Origin: Proteocatella sp049670425
GTDB lineage: Bacteria; Bacillota; Clostridia; Peptostreptococcales; Filifactoraceae
NCBI GenBank assembly: GCA_049670425.1
Contig: JBATTG010000152.1
Coordinates: 1-5,019, forward strand
Direction of reading: 5' to 3'
Length of the DNA stretch: 5,019 bases
Shown here: in pieces, positions 1-4,997 of the stretch
Layout: the number at the start of each line of letters is the position of its first letter
Numbering within the stretch: position 1 is the first letter of the stretch
Program-made: the position numbers and the translations under genes
Notes under the pieces: model-generated
What the model saw: the letters and a program-made list of their open reading frames with translations, nothing else
Told to the model about the DNA's origin: nothing
The model's database searches: none

Positions 1-421
1 TCATTACTCTGAAGAGCTGATGTGGAAATGTCATTTTGGAAAAGCAAAGCTTGTAGTCTGCCCTGTCCAATACCTCCTTAGATATGCCTATGCTCCCGCC
101 TATCACGAAGGTTATATTGGGCTGACCCATCACGGCTTTTTCTGAAATAAATTGTGCAAATTCTTCTGATGTTAGCTGTTTGCCCTTGAGATCGAGTGCA
201 ATTACATACTCATTGTCCTTTATTTTTGACAGTATGTTTCTACCTTCTTTTTCTCTTACTATTTCTTCTTCTTTTGGGGATGCATTTTCGCTGGTTTTTT
301 CATCTGGCAGCTCAATTATATCGAGTTTGCAGTACCTGGTAAGTCTTTTTGAGTATTCTGCTATGGCATCTTTTAAATATTTTTCTTTTAGTTTTCCTAC
401 CGTTATCAGTTTTATATTCAT
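1..421 (-). CDS. rlmH: RlmH, 23S rRNA (pseudouridine1915-N3)-methyltransferase, C-terminus cut by window edge
   Basis: RlmH is a SPOUT-class, SAM-dependent enzyme that methylates N3 of pseudouridine 1915 in helix 69 of 23S rRNA on assembled 70S ribosomes. The first 140 residues are present, translated from the minus strand. They open with MNIKLITVGKLKEKYLKDAI, the typical RlmH N-terminus. Later come YVIALDLKG (residues 72-80), the glycine-rich SAM-binding loop IGGSIG (107-112) and the family signature TFPHQLFR (131-138). The family is about 159 residues long, so roughly 19 residues (the usual LLEQIYRA... tail) lie beyond base 1. The start at 421 is supported by AAAGGA (429-434) seven bases upstream. 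The ATG shares ATGA with the stop of the upstream cyclic-di-GMP gene, so translational coupling is likely. No frameshift or missing key residue is seen. Identification is by family motifs and is very secure. Confidence 0.96.
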   Translation of the reverse strand, partial: MNIKLITVGKLKEKYLKDAIAEYSKRLTRYCKLDIIELPDEKTSENASPKEEEIVREKEGRNILSKIKDNEYVIALDLKGKQLTSEEFAQFISEKAVMGQPNITFVIGGSIGISKEVLDRADYKLCFSKMTFPHQLFRVM

Positions 422-2181
422 CGTTTTTTCCTTTGTTTCATAATTTGTATAAAGAGCCCTGCAATATGAGGATCAAACTGAGTCCCTCTTGAATTCTCTA
501 TTTCTTTTATCGCATCTTCTTTTTTTATTCCATCTCTGTATATTCTATTGTTTGTCATTGCATCGTATGCATCTACTACACTTATGATTCTTGCTGAAAG
601 CGGTATTTCTTTTTGTTTAAGCCCCAGGGGATATCCCTTTCCATCCCATCTTTCATGATGTGTAAGTACTGTTTTGGCTACACTGTCCAGTCCATTTGAT
701 GCCATGACTATCCTATAGCCTTTTTCGGTATGGGTTTTAATTATTTGATATTCCTGTTCTGTAAGTTTCCCTGGTTTAAGTAGTATATCCTCCCTAATCC
801 CTATTTTCCCTATATCATGGAGTCTAGTTGCTATTTCCAGTTCATCTAGCTGCGAGGTGCTTAGTTTCATTTTTTTGCCCAATTTTGAAACTAATTTGGT
901 CATCCTATGAGTATGTTCTTTAGTTTCATGACTTTTAGCCTCCAGACTTTCTTGAAGTGAATTTATCGCTCCACTTAAAGTACTTTTTTGTTCTAAAAGT
1001 TTATGTTTATATACTTTTTCTTCAGCTTCTTTGAGCTTTTTATCTATATCATCATCAAATTTGAATATGGACAGCCCCATGGAAATACTGAGTTCAATTA
1101 AATCATGATTTGTGCTTATGCATTCCGTTTTTATGTTTTTCATAACATCTTCGCAAATTTTTTCATCTGCATTTGGAATTAATACTACGAATTCATCTCC
1201 ACCCCATCTGAATATATGCCCGTATTCTCCGCATACTTTTTTTAGAACGTTAGAAATTGAAACTAGAATTTTATCACCTTCAATATGGCCAAAGGTGTCA
1301 TTGATAAGCTTCAGTCCGTTTACGTCTCCCATTATTATTCCAATTGGTGTTTTTCGTGTATTTTTAAGTTCTTTTATTTTACCCTCAAAACTGGCTCTAT
1401 TATATACTCCGGTCAACATATCTGTGTAGCTAAGATATCTTAACCTCTTCTCAAGTATTTTTTTTTCGGTTACATCTCTGGAAATACCCACAATTCCCAC
1501 GGCATTTCCTTCTTTATTTATTAGGGGTGATTTCAAGGATTCTTTTATCTTAATTTCATTTTCACTGATTTTTATGTGTGATTCTATCGTGACTGGATTT
1601 TTATCCCTCAAAACTTTTTGGTCTACTTCCATCAATTTCAGGCTGTTTTCCTTGTCAGGATTAATCTCAATATCCATTTTTCCTATCACATGATTAATTC
1701 CCCTGTTTTGATAGAAATCTTTGCAGGTTTTATTTATAAATTGATATCTTCCCTCTGAATCTTTTAAAAATATTATCTCTGGAATTGCATCTACAACATT
1801 TTGAAGCAAGTTTCTGTCGTATACAATTTCTTTTTCTCTGCTGACGCTCTCTGTTATATCAATAATGAGTCCGCCGACGGCTTCGATTTCTCCGCTGGCA
1901 TCAAGCATGGGAAAGGCTCTGCACTGGATTACTTTTCCATGCAGTTCTTCTTCGAATATCATATATTCTTTTTTTCTTATAATTTTTTCTACATGTTCTA
2001 TATATTCTTCTGCTAATTTGCCTGGAATTATTTCCAGCAAATCTTTTCCTGTTACATCCAGGTTTATTGAATGACATTTTTTGTATGCATCATTTGCATA
2101 TACATATTTACAATCTAAATCAACTATCCATATAGGGTCTTGCACATTGTTTAAAAAATTGTTATATATCAGCTTATTCAT
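418..2181 (-). CDS. PAS-PAS-GGDEF-HD-GYP protein: predicted bifunctional cyclic-di-GMP synthase/phosphodiesterase
   Basis: This is a 587-residue protein with no signal peptide or membrane segment, so it is probably a cytoplasmic sensor. Domains in order: PAS about 3-113, ending in the usual DIT; PAS about 123-241, ending in RDVTEKK; GGDEF about 248-400; HD-GYP about 411-583. The GGDEF active-site motif is exact (RWGGDEF, motif at 327-331), with the upstream metal/substrate segment GDVNGLKLINDTFGH. The RxxD inhibitory site expected just before GGDEF is replaced by GEYG. The HD-GYP domain keeps LHDIGK (HD at 455-456), H484, HHERWDGKGYP (HH at 508-509, GYP at 516-518) and DAYDAMT with D537. Both catalytic activities therefore look possible: synthesis of cyclic-di-GMP from GTP and its hydrolysis. 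Which one dominates, and which signal the PAS domains read, cannot be told from sequence. The ATG at 2181 is chosen over an in-frame TTG at 2187 because AAGGAG (2190-2195) is 8 bases from the ATG but only 2 from the TTG. The stop overlaps the rlmH start. Confidence 0.93.
   Translation of the reverse strand: MNKLIYNNFLNNVQDPIWIVDLDCKYVYANDAYKKCHSINLDVTGKDLLEIIPGKLAEEYIEHVEKIIRKKEYMIFEEELHGKVIQCRAFPMLDASGEIEAVGGLIIDITESVSREKEIVYDRNLLQNVVDAIPEIIFLKDSEGRYQFINKTCKDFYQNRGINHVIGKMDIEINPDKENSLKLMEVDQKVLRDKNPVTIESHIKISENEIKIKESLKSPLINKEGNAVGIVGISRDVTEKKILEKRLRYLSYTDMLTGVYNRASFEGKIKELKNTRKTPIGIIMGDVNGLKLINDTFGHIEGDKILVSISNVLKKVCGEYGHIFRWGGDEFVVLIPNADEKICEDVMKNIKTECISTNHDLIELSISMGLSIFKFDDDIDKKLKEAEEKVYKHKLLEQKSTLSGAINSLQESLEAKSHETKEHTHRMTKLVSKLGKKMKLSTSQLDELEIATRLHDIGKIGIREDILLKPGKLTEQEYQIIKTHTEKGYRIVMASNGLDSVAKTVLTHHERWDGKGYPLGLKQKEIPLSARIISVVDAYDAMTNNRIYRDGIKKEDAIKEIENSRGTQFDPHIAGLFIQIMKQRKKR
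429..434 (-). promoter_or_regulatory. Ribosome binding site for rlmH, inside the upstream coding region
   Basis: AAAGGA on the minus strand lies 7 bases before the rlmH ATG. It sits within the last codons of the GGDEF/HD-GYP gene (the Gln-Arg-Lys region). rlmH therefore has its own initiation signal in addition to the overlapping ATGA junction, which fits coupled translation with possible independent initiation. Confidence 0.75.
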
Positions 2182-2189
2182 TTTCAACG

Positions 2190-2195
2190 CTCCTT
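2190..2195 (-). promoter_or_regulatory. Ribosome binding site AAGGAG that decides the start of the GGDEF/HD-GYP gene
   Basis: AAGGAG read on the minus strand lies 8 bases before ATG 2181 and only 2 bases before the in-frame TTG at 2187. Only the ATG has workable spacing, so the longer frame beginning with TTG is rejected. Confidence 0.85.
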
Positions 2196-2303
2196 GTTTT
2201 TTGGTTTACATTTAATTAATTTCAGACAATTAAGCTTTTCTATAAAACTTTTTATTGTTTAAACTATTATGTATTTAATTTTTCACATGCAAAACCCATA
2301 TAC

Positions 2304-2312
2304 ATTTTACCA
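2304..2312 (-). promoter_or_regulatory. Possible extended -10 promoter for the GGDEF/HD-GYP gene
   Basis: The minus strand reads TGGTAAAAT, an extended -10 (TGn plus TAAAAT, 5 of 6 matches to TATAAT). It lies about 120 bases before the ATG and downstream of the hairpin that ends the lipoprotein unit. There is no good -35 at 16-18 bases, as an extended -10 would allow. A second candidate box, CATAAT, occurs further downstream in the same leader, also without a good -35. In such AT-rich DNA, chance matches are common. Confidence 0.3.
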
Positions 2313-2348
2313 TAATATTTAAAAATAAGTAATGCTTTAATTGTAAAC

Positions 2349-2406
2349 AAAAAAATACATCTGTTTAAGCAATCCCGTTTTTGAAGGACTTTTAAAAAGA
2401 TGTATT
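2349..2406 (-). terminator. Long imperfect hairpin plus T run, probable terminator of the lipoprotein gene
   Basis: A perfect 9-bp inverted repeat, AATACATCT (2354-2362) and AGATGTATT (2398-2406), encloses further pairing: TTTAA (2364-2368) with TTAAA (2392-2396), and TCC/GGA nearer the loop, leaving a loop of about 10 bases. On the minus strand the stem runs into a run of seven T (2355 down to 2349). It begins 60 bases after the lipoprotein stop and ends before the candidate promoter of the next gene. The stem is AT-rich, so termination strength is uncertain. On the plus strand it would be followed by a much weaker T tract. Confidence 0.6.
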
Positions 2407-2465
2407 CTTTGTATTTTTAGAGTTCAATATAGACCTAAATCAGTAAATGAAGCTGTTATTTTGTT

Positions 2466-3002
2466 TTAGCAGCTATTTTCATCAACTTTTACGACATTTG
2501 TATAATCTGTATCAATATAATCGTCTTTTCCAAGCAATATATGTCCCGATTCATATGGCTTTTCTTCGATTGTTATTGCAATCTTGTCAGCTTTATAATA
2601 TTCGCCAAAGGTATTCGCTACGCTGTGAAGTATCAATTCTTCATAACTGGCACCTGCATTCATTTCAGTTATAAATTCCTTGTTAAAATCAATATTAAGC
2701 ACCCCTTTTTCATCTAGATAAATTTTGTTTATACGGGTATTTTCACTTAATACTCTGCCTGTGCCTTTTATGGCATTTGTTTTGTATGCTTCGACTATAA
2801 TATCCGCGATATTATCCTCTTTATTGATTGTTATTTCTACTGTTTTAAAATAGTATTTCTCATCATCAATATTCGGATAATAAAGATTGATATTTTGCTT
2901 TTCACTTAAATTACTTTCATTATCTTTGATTTCCTGTTTACTGCTACAACCCACCAGCAATATCAATAATACAAGCATCATTGGAATTATCTTTTTTCTC
3001 AT
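2466..3002 (-). CDS. GerM/Germane-domain lipoprotein
   Basis: This is a 178-residue predicted lipoprotein. The N-terminus MRKKIIPMMLVLLILLVGC is a classic lipoprotein signal peptide, with lipobox LVGC and lipidation at C19, so the mature protein should be anchored to the outer face of the membrane. After a short polar linker, residues about 40-160 match the Germane domain of the spore protein GerM. The key stretches are VLNIDFNKEF (101-110), EMNAGASYEELILHSVANTFGEY (113-135) and the late ESGHILL (151-157). In Bacillus, GerM acts in sporulation and germination and has two such domains; this protein has only one. Single-domain versions are common in Clostridia and their role is not settled. The ATG at 3002 is chosen because AAAGGA lies 8 bases upstream; the ATG at 3011 overlaps that site. 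Flanking hairpins suggest a single-gene unit. The role in sporulation is inferred from the family only. Confidence 0.85.
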   Translation of the reverse strand: MRKKIIPMMLVLLILLVGCSSKQEIKDNESNLSEKQNINLYYPNIDDEKYYFKTVEITINKEDNIADIIVEAYKTNAIKGTGRVLSENTRINKIYLDEKGVLNIDFNKEFITEMNAGASYEELILHSVANTFGEYYKADKIAITIEEKPYESGHILLGKDDYIDTDYTNVVKVDENSC

Positions 3003-3010
3003 AAAAATCA

Positions 3011-3016
3011 TCCTTT
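3011..3016 (-). promoter_or_regulatory. Ribosome binding site that decides the lipoprotein start
   Basis: AAAGGA on the minus strand is 8 bases from ATG 3002. It overlaps the alternative in-frame ATG at 3009-3011, so it cannot serve that codon. The shorter frame also begins with the normal MRKK of a lipoprotein signal peptide. Confidence 0.8.
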
Positions 3017-3053
3017 CTTGTACTAATCATACCCTTTTTCCTCAAATAAATCC

Positions 3054-3084
3054 AGTATAAAATAATTTAATGCCCCAACTTCAA
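3054..3084 (-). promoter_or_regulatory. Weak promoter candidate for the lipoprotein gene
   Basis: On the minus strand, TATACT (3054-3059, 5 of 6 to the -10 consensus) lies 19 bases after TTGAAG (3079-3084, 4 of 6 to the -35 consensus). The spacing is longer than ideal, and the -35 falls inside the loop and stem of the upstream terminator. It is placed about right for a leader of roughly 45 bases. This is a suggestion only. Confidence 0.3.
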
Positions 3085-3099
3085 AAGTTGAGGCATTAA
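3067..3099 (-). terminator. Strong hairpin terminator after the FAS1 gene
   Basis: Arms at 3067-3081 and 3085-3099 pair over 15 positions with a single C-A mismatch and a 3-base loop. The core is AATGCC..CAACTT against AAGTTG..GGCATT. On the minus strand it starts 60 bases after the FAS1 stop and is followed by an interrupted T-rich stretch (ATTATTTTAT). The stem is strong and the T tract imperfect. It separates the FAS1 gene from the lipoprotein gene. Confidence 0.7.
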
Positions 3100-3158
3100 T
3101 TATAAGATTTTATTCAAGTTAATATGCTTGTGTGTGATTCCAAATTTTAACAATTCAC

Positions 3159-4163
3159 TTATGGAATCATTACAGCGTCAATTACATGAATTATCCCATT
3201 TGAAGCAACTATGTCTGTCATTATTATATTCGCTCCACCAATCATAACCATGCCATCTTTTATTTCTATCATTGCATCTTTACCATTTAACATTTGAATT
3301 TTATCAAGTTTTGTAATATCTGTCGACATTAAGTCTCCTGCCGCTACGTGGTATTTTAAAATATTAACCAGTGTAGCTTTATTTTCGAGTTTGATAAGGT
3401 CTTCGACTGTACCTGCTGGAAGATTTGCAAATGCTGCATCGGTAGGTGCAAATACTGTAAAAGGCCCCTCCCCTTTAAGAGCATCTTCAAGATCTGCTAC
3501 TTTTAGTGCTGCTACAAGAGTTTTAAAGTTTCCTGTTAAAATGGCTGTTTCAACAACGTCTCTTTCAAATTTCATTGTTAGGTTAGCTCTTCCATCAACG
3601 TATTGAATATCAAGACCCAAGATATCAGTAAGAGTCATTTCGCTTAAATAAATTCTTCCATTTCTGAGTAATATTGGAGTATCTATTGCTATGTTTTCAT
3701 CATCAACTACTACAAATTTTTCTCCAGCTCTAAATCTAAAGGTATGCTGGCCCATGCTCATAGTTGTTACTTTCGTCTGATTGTTCCATTGAAGATTTTT
3801 CCCAAAAACGGAAGCTACTCTTCTTAGATTGAACATATTCACCCCATTTTGACTCATAAACTCATTTTGATTCATATACTGATTTTGATTCATATTTCCA
3901 GTTTGATTCATATCCCCATCTGGATCCTGCAGTTTATCTTTCAGTTGATCACGTATCTGGTCGCGTATCTGGTCAGGGTCACATATTTGGTCAGGGTCAC
4001 ATATTTGATCACGTATCTGGTCGCGTATCCTGTCCGTATCACCATTTCCACCATTTCCACCATTGGATGCTGGTGTTGCTGCAAAAACGTTCACAGTGGA
4101 TATTATCATAATAAAAAAAATAATTAAACTTAGTTTCTTTTTCATGGCTATTCTCCTTTTCAT
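3159..4163 (-). CDS. Secreted FAS1 (fasciclin) domain protein with stalk domain and repeat linker
   Basis: Residues here are numbered from the inner ATG at 4145 (328 residues); the outer in-frame ATG at 4163 adds six (334). Both have an identical ribosome binding site, so the start is undecided. Residues 1-22 form a Sec signal peptide (MKKKLSLIIFFIM..., probable cleavage VFA/ATP). Next come a Gly/Asn linker, then DQIR and DPDQIC repeats (about 38-70), then MNQN-type repeats (about 79-102). Residues about 103-193 resemble the copper amine oxidase N-terminal-like stalk domain (NLRRVASVFGKNLQW, then ILLRNGRIYLSEM). Residues about 197-328 are a complete FAS1 domain, with the H1 motif FTVFAPTDAAF (229-239), YH (265-266) and the H2 motif NGIIHVIDAVMIP at the end. 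FAS1 domains mediate adhesion or matrix binding. No sortase motif, lipobox or C-terminal membrane anchor is present, so it may be released or held by the stalk domain. It is probably transcribed alone, with a hairpin after its stop. Confidence 0.9.
   Translation of the reverse strand: MKRRIAMKKKLSLIIFFIMIISTVNVFAATPASNGGNGGNGDTDRIRDQIRDQICDPDQICDPDQIRDQIRDQLKDKLQDPDGDMNQTGNMNQNQYMNQNEFMSQNGVNMFNLRRVASVFGKNLQWNNQTKVTTMSMGQHTFRFRAGEKFVVVDDENIAIDTPILLRNGRIYLSEMTLTDILGLDIQYVDGRANLTMKFERDVVETAILTGNFKTLVAALKVADLEDALKGEGPFTVFAPTDAAFANLPAGTVEDLIKLENKATLVNILKYHVAAGDLMSTDITKLDKIQMLNGKDAMIEIKDGMVMIGGANIIMTDIVASNGIIHVIDAVMIP
3847..3918 (-). repeat. Four imperfect 18-bp repeats encoding an MNQN-rich linker
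   Basis: Units at 3847-3864, 3865-3882, 3883-3900 and 3901-3918 share a TTTTGATTCATA-like core on the plus strand. They encode successive hexapeptides of the type MNQNxx (MNQTGN, MNQNQY, MNQNEF, MSQNGV). They lie in the linker before the stalk domain. The copies have diverged from one another, unlike the two exact 18-bp tandem pairs nearby, and so look older. Confidence 0.88.
3945..4029 (-). repeat. Nested in-frame repeats encoding DQIR and DPDQIC units
   Basis: A perfect 25-bp direct repeat (3945-3969 and 4005-4029) flanks two perfect, adjacent 18-bp copies (3970-3987 and 3988-4005). The 18-bp unit encodes a Gln-Ile-Cys-Asp-Pro-Asp hexapeptide and the outer repeat encodes alternating Asp-Gln-Ile-Arg. 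All units stay in frame with the FAS1 gene. The pattern fits expansion by replication slippage or recombination. Confidence 0.93.
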
Positions 4164-4178
4164 GGCTATTCTCCTTTT
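4143..4178 (-). repeat. 18-bp tandem duplication of ribosome binding site plus start codon
   Basis: Two perfect head-to-tail 18-bp copies (4161-4178 and 4143-4160) each read AAAAGGAGAATAGCCATG on the minus strand. Each therefore carries AAAAGGAG, a 7-base spacer and an ATG (4163 and 4145). The unit is six codons long, so both starts are in frame. The two products would differ only by an added MKRRIA before the signal peptide. Confidence 0.95.
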
Positions 4179-4185
4179 ATTTAAA

Positions 4186-4191
4186 ATTATA
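4186..4191 (-). promoter_or_regulatory. Possible -10 box of the FAS1 gene
   Basis: The minus strand reads a perfect TATAAT immediately upstream of the first ribosome binding site. If used, the leader would be very short (about 20 bases to ATG 4163). No convincing -35 lies 16-18 bases upstream. A second box, TATAAA, sits at 4203-4208, also without a good -35. Confidence 0.35.
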
Positions 4192-4388
4192 TCCTCATAG
4201 TTTTTATACCCCACTTTGGATATTATTAATATATAAAGTTTAAAATTAATTTTGATTTAATTGAATAGTATTTAATTAAAATTAATTCTAGTTGTATCTA
4301 TTAATAAACTTGATTATAATTCATAATTTTTTGTATATAGTAATTTAATTATTTTATTTAAATTTAATATATATGCATTAAAATATTA

Positions 4389-4418
4389 TTTACAGGGTAT
4401 AACATTTATAAGTATTTA
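4389..4418 (+). promoter_or_regulatory. Weak promoter candidate for the cobalamin adenosyltransferase gene
   Basis: TTTACA (4389-4394) matches 5 of 6 bases of the -35 consensus, with a poor -10 (TATTTA, 4413-4418) at 18 bases. An alternative -10, TATAAC (4398-4403), has no matching -35. The assignment is uncertain. Confidence 0.25.
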
Positions 4419-4438
4419 TTTCACTTGATTTTACAATT

Positions 4439-4443
4439 GGAGG
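4439..4443 (+). promoter_or_regulatory. Ribosome binding site GGAGG that decides the start of the adenosyltransferase gene
   Basis: GGAGG lies 5 bases before ATG 4449. It falls inside the longer in-frame extension that begins at TTG 4425, which has no ribosome binding site of its own. The ATG also gives the family's usual N-terminus, MKIYTKTGDKGETSL. Confidence 0.85.
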
Positions 4444-4448
4444 CTTTT

Positions 4449-4997
4449 ATGAAAATTTACACTAAAACCGGAGATAAAGGAGAAACTTCTCTTTACGATG
4501 GTACTCGCGTCAGAAAAGACTCTTTAAGAGTTGAATCCTACGGTACTATAGATGAACTTAATTCTCATATTGGTTTCGCAAGAAACTTCATAGAGGATGA
4601 AGATATCAGAGAACGTCTTTTCAAGATTCAAAAAAAATTATTTTTTATTGCAGGTGAACTTGCCACTTCTAAGGATGGCTCTTTTAAATACTGCATAGCT
4701 GAAGATGATATTTCAGGTCTTGAAAAATGGATAGATGAGTTTCTCGAAAAAATAAACAAGGTTGATGCTTTTATCGTTCCCGGCACTTCTCTCGCAGCTT
4801 CTTTGCTCCATGTCTCAAGGACTATATGTCGAAGGGCAGAAAGAAGAATTCTTGCACTTGATGCTACAGATGAAGTAAGGCCCATCCTTATCAAGTTTGT
4901 AAACAGACTTTCCGACACGCTTTATGCTTTTGCCCGGTATCTTGAGAGCGACATTATTTTGTTGGACTTCGAGGCCATGTCGAAAGAAAAATTATAA
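4449..4997 (+). CDS. pduO: PduO-type ATP:cob(I)alamin (corrinoid) adenosyltransferase
   Basis: This 182-residue cytoplasmic enzyme transfers the 5'-deoxyadenosyl group of ATP to cob(I)alamin, making adenosylcobalamin for B12-dependent enzymes. The length is normal for the single-domain family (COG2096, PduO/MmaB type). The family signatures are all present in order: the N-terminal ATP-binding loop YTKTGDKGETSLYDG (4-18); YGTIDELNSHIG (31-42); the helix with VPGTS...HVSRTICRRAER (110-132), whose Arg and Glu contact ATP in characterised members; and VNRLSDTLYAFAR (151-163). The ATG at 4449 is fixed by GGAGG five bases upstream. It is the only plus-strand gene here and is divergent from the FAS1 gene. 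No corrinoid biosynthesis gene or B12-dependent enzyme is in the window, so the pathway served (salvage or de novo) cannot be told. The gene symbol names the family type, not a propanediol-utilisation role. Confidence 0.95.
   Translation: MKIYTKTGDKGETSLYDGTRVRKDSLRVESYGTIDELNSHIGFARNFIEDEDIRERLFKIQKKLFFIAGELATSKDGSFKYCIAEDDISGLEKWIDEFLEKINKVDAFIVPGTSLAASLLHVSRTICRRAERRILALDATDEVRPILIKFVNRLSDTLYAFARYLESDIILLDFEAMSKEKL

Larger units (their letters stand above)
2182..2465. other. Intergenic region between the lipoprotein gene and the GGDEF/HD-GYP gene
   Basis: This is 284 bases of AT-rich DNA. It holds the hairpin terminator at 2349-2406, a weak extended -10 box and the ribosome binding site of the downstream gene. 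No conserved cyclic-di-GMP riboswitch core, small gene or repeat could be recognised. Confidence 0.6.
4179..4448. other. AT-rich divergent promoter region between the FAS1 and cobalamin adenosyltransferase genes
   Basis: This is 270 bases with almost no G or C from about 4221 to 4390. It contains AT-only inverted and direct repeats such as AATTAATTTT (4244-4253) against AAAATTAATT (4278-4287), which can arise by chance at this composition. Both genes must be driven from here. No B12-box or other riboswitch core, RNA gene or open frame is recognisable. Confidence 0.6.

Noticed and set aside
180..443. Open frame on the plus strand opposite rlmH
   Set aside because: Ser/Phe-rich shadow of the minus-strand rlmH gene, which has clear family motifs; no ribosome binding site.
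2182..2465. Cyclic-di-GMP riboswitch before the GGDEF/HD-GYP gene
   Set aside because: The conserved GEMM core was looked for and not found; the only structure is the hairpin with a T run.
3847..4029. CRISPR-like array of short repeats
   Set aside because: Units are adjacent with no unique spacers, are multiples of three and are translated in frame as a linker.
3849..4127. Open frame on the plus strand opposite the FAS1 repeats
   Set aside because: It mirrors the repeats of the minus-strand gene, has no ribosome binding site and encodes a low-complexity peptide with no recognisable domain.
4161..4214. Longer start of the FAS1 gene at GTG 4214
   Set aside because: No ribosome binding site precedes the GTG, the extension would destroy a normal signal peptide start, and two excellent sites serve the ATGs at 4163 and 4145.
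4244..4287. Inverted repeat as an operator in the divergent promoter region
   Set aside because: It is made only of A and T in a region nearly devoid of G and C, so pairing by chance is expected.
4628..4918. Open frame on the minus strand inside the adenosyltransferase gene
   Set aside because: It lies fully within a well-supported gene and has no domain or initiation signal.
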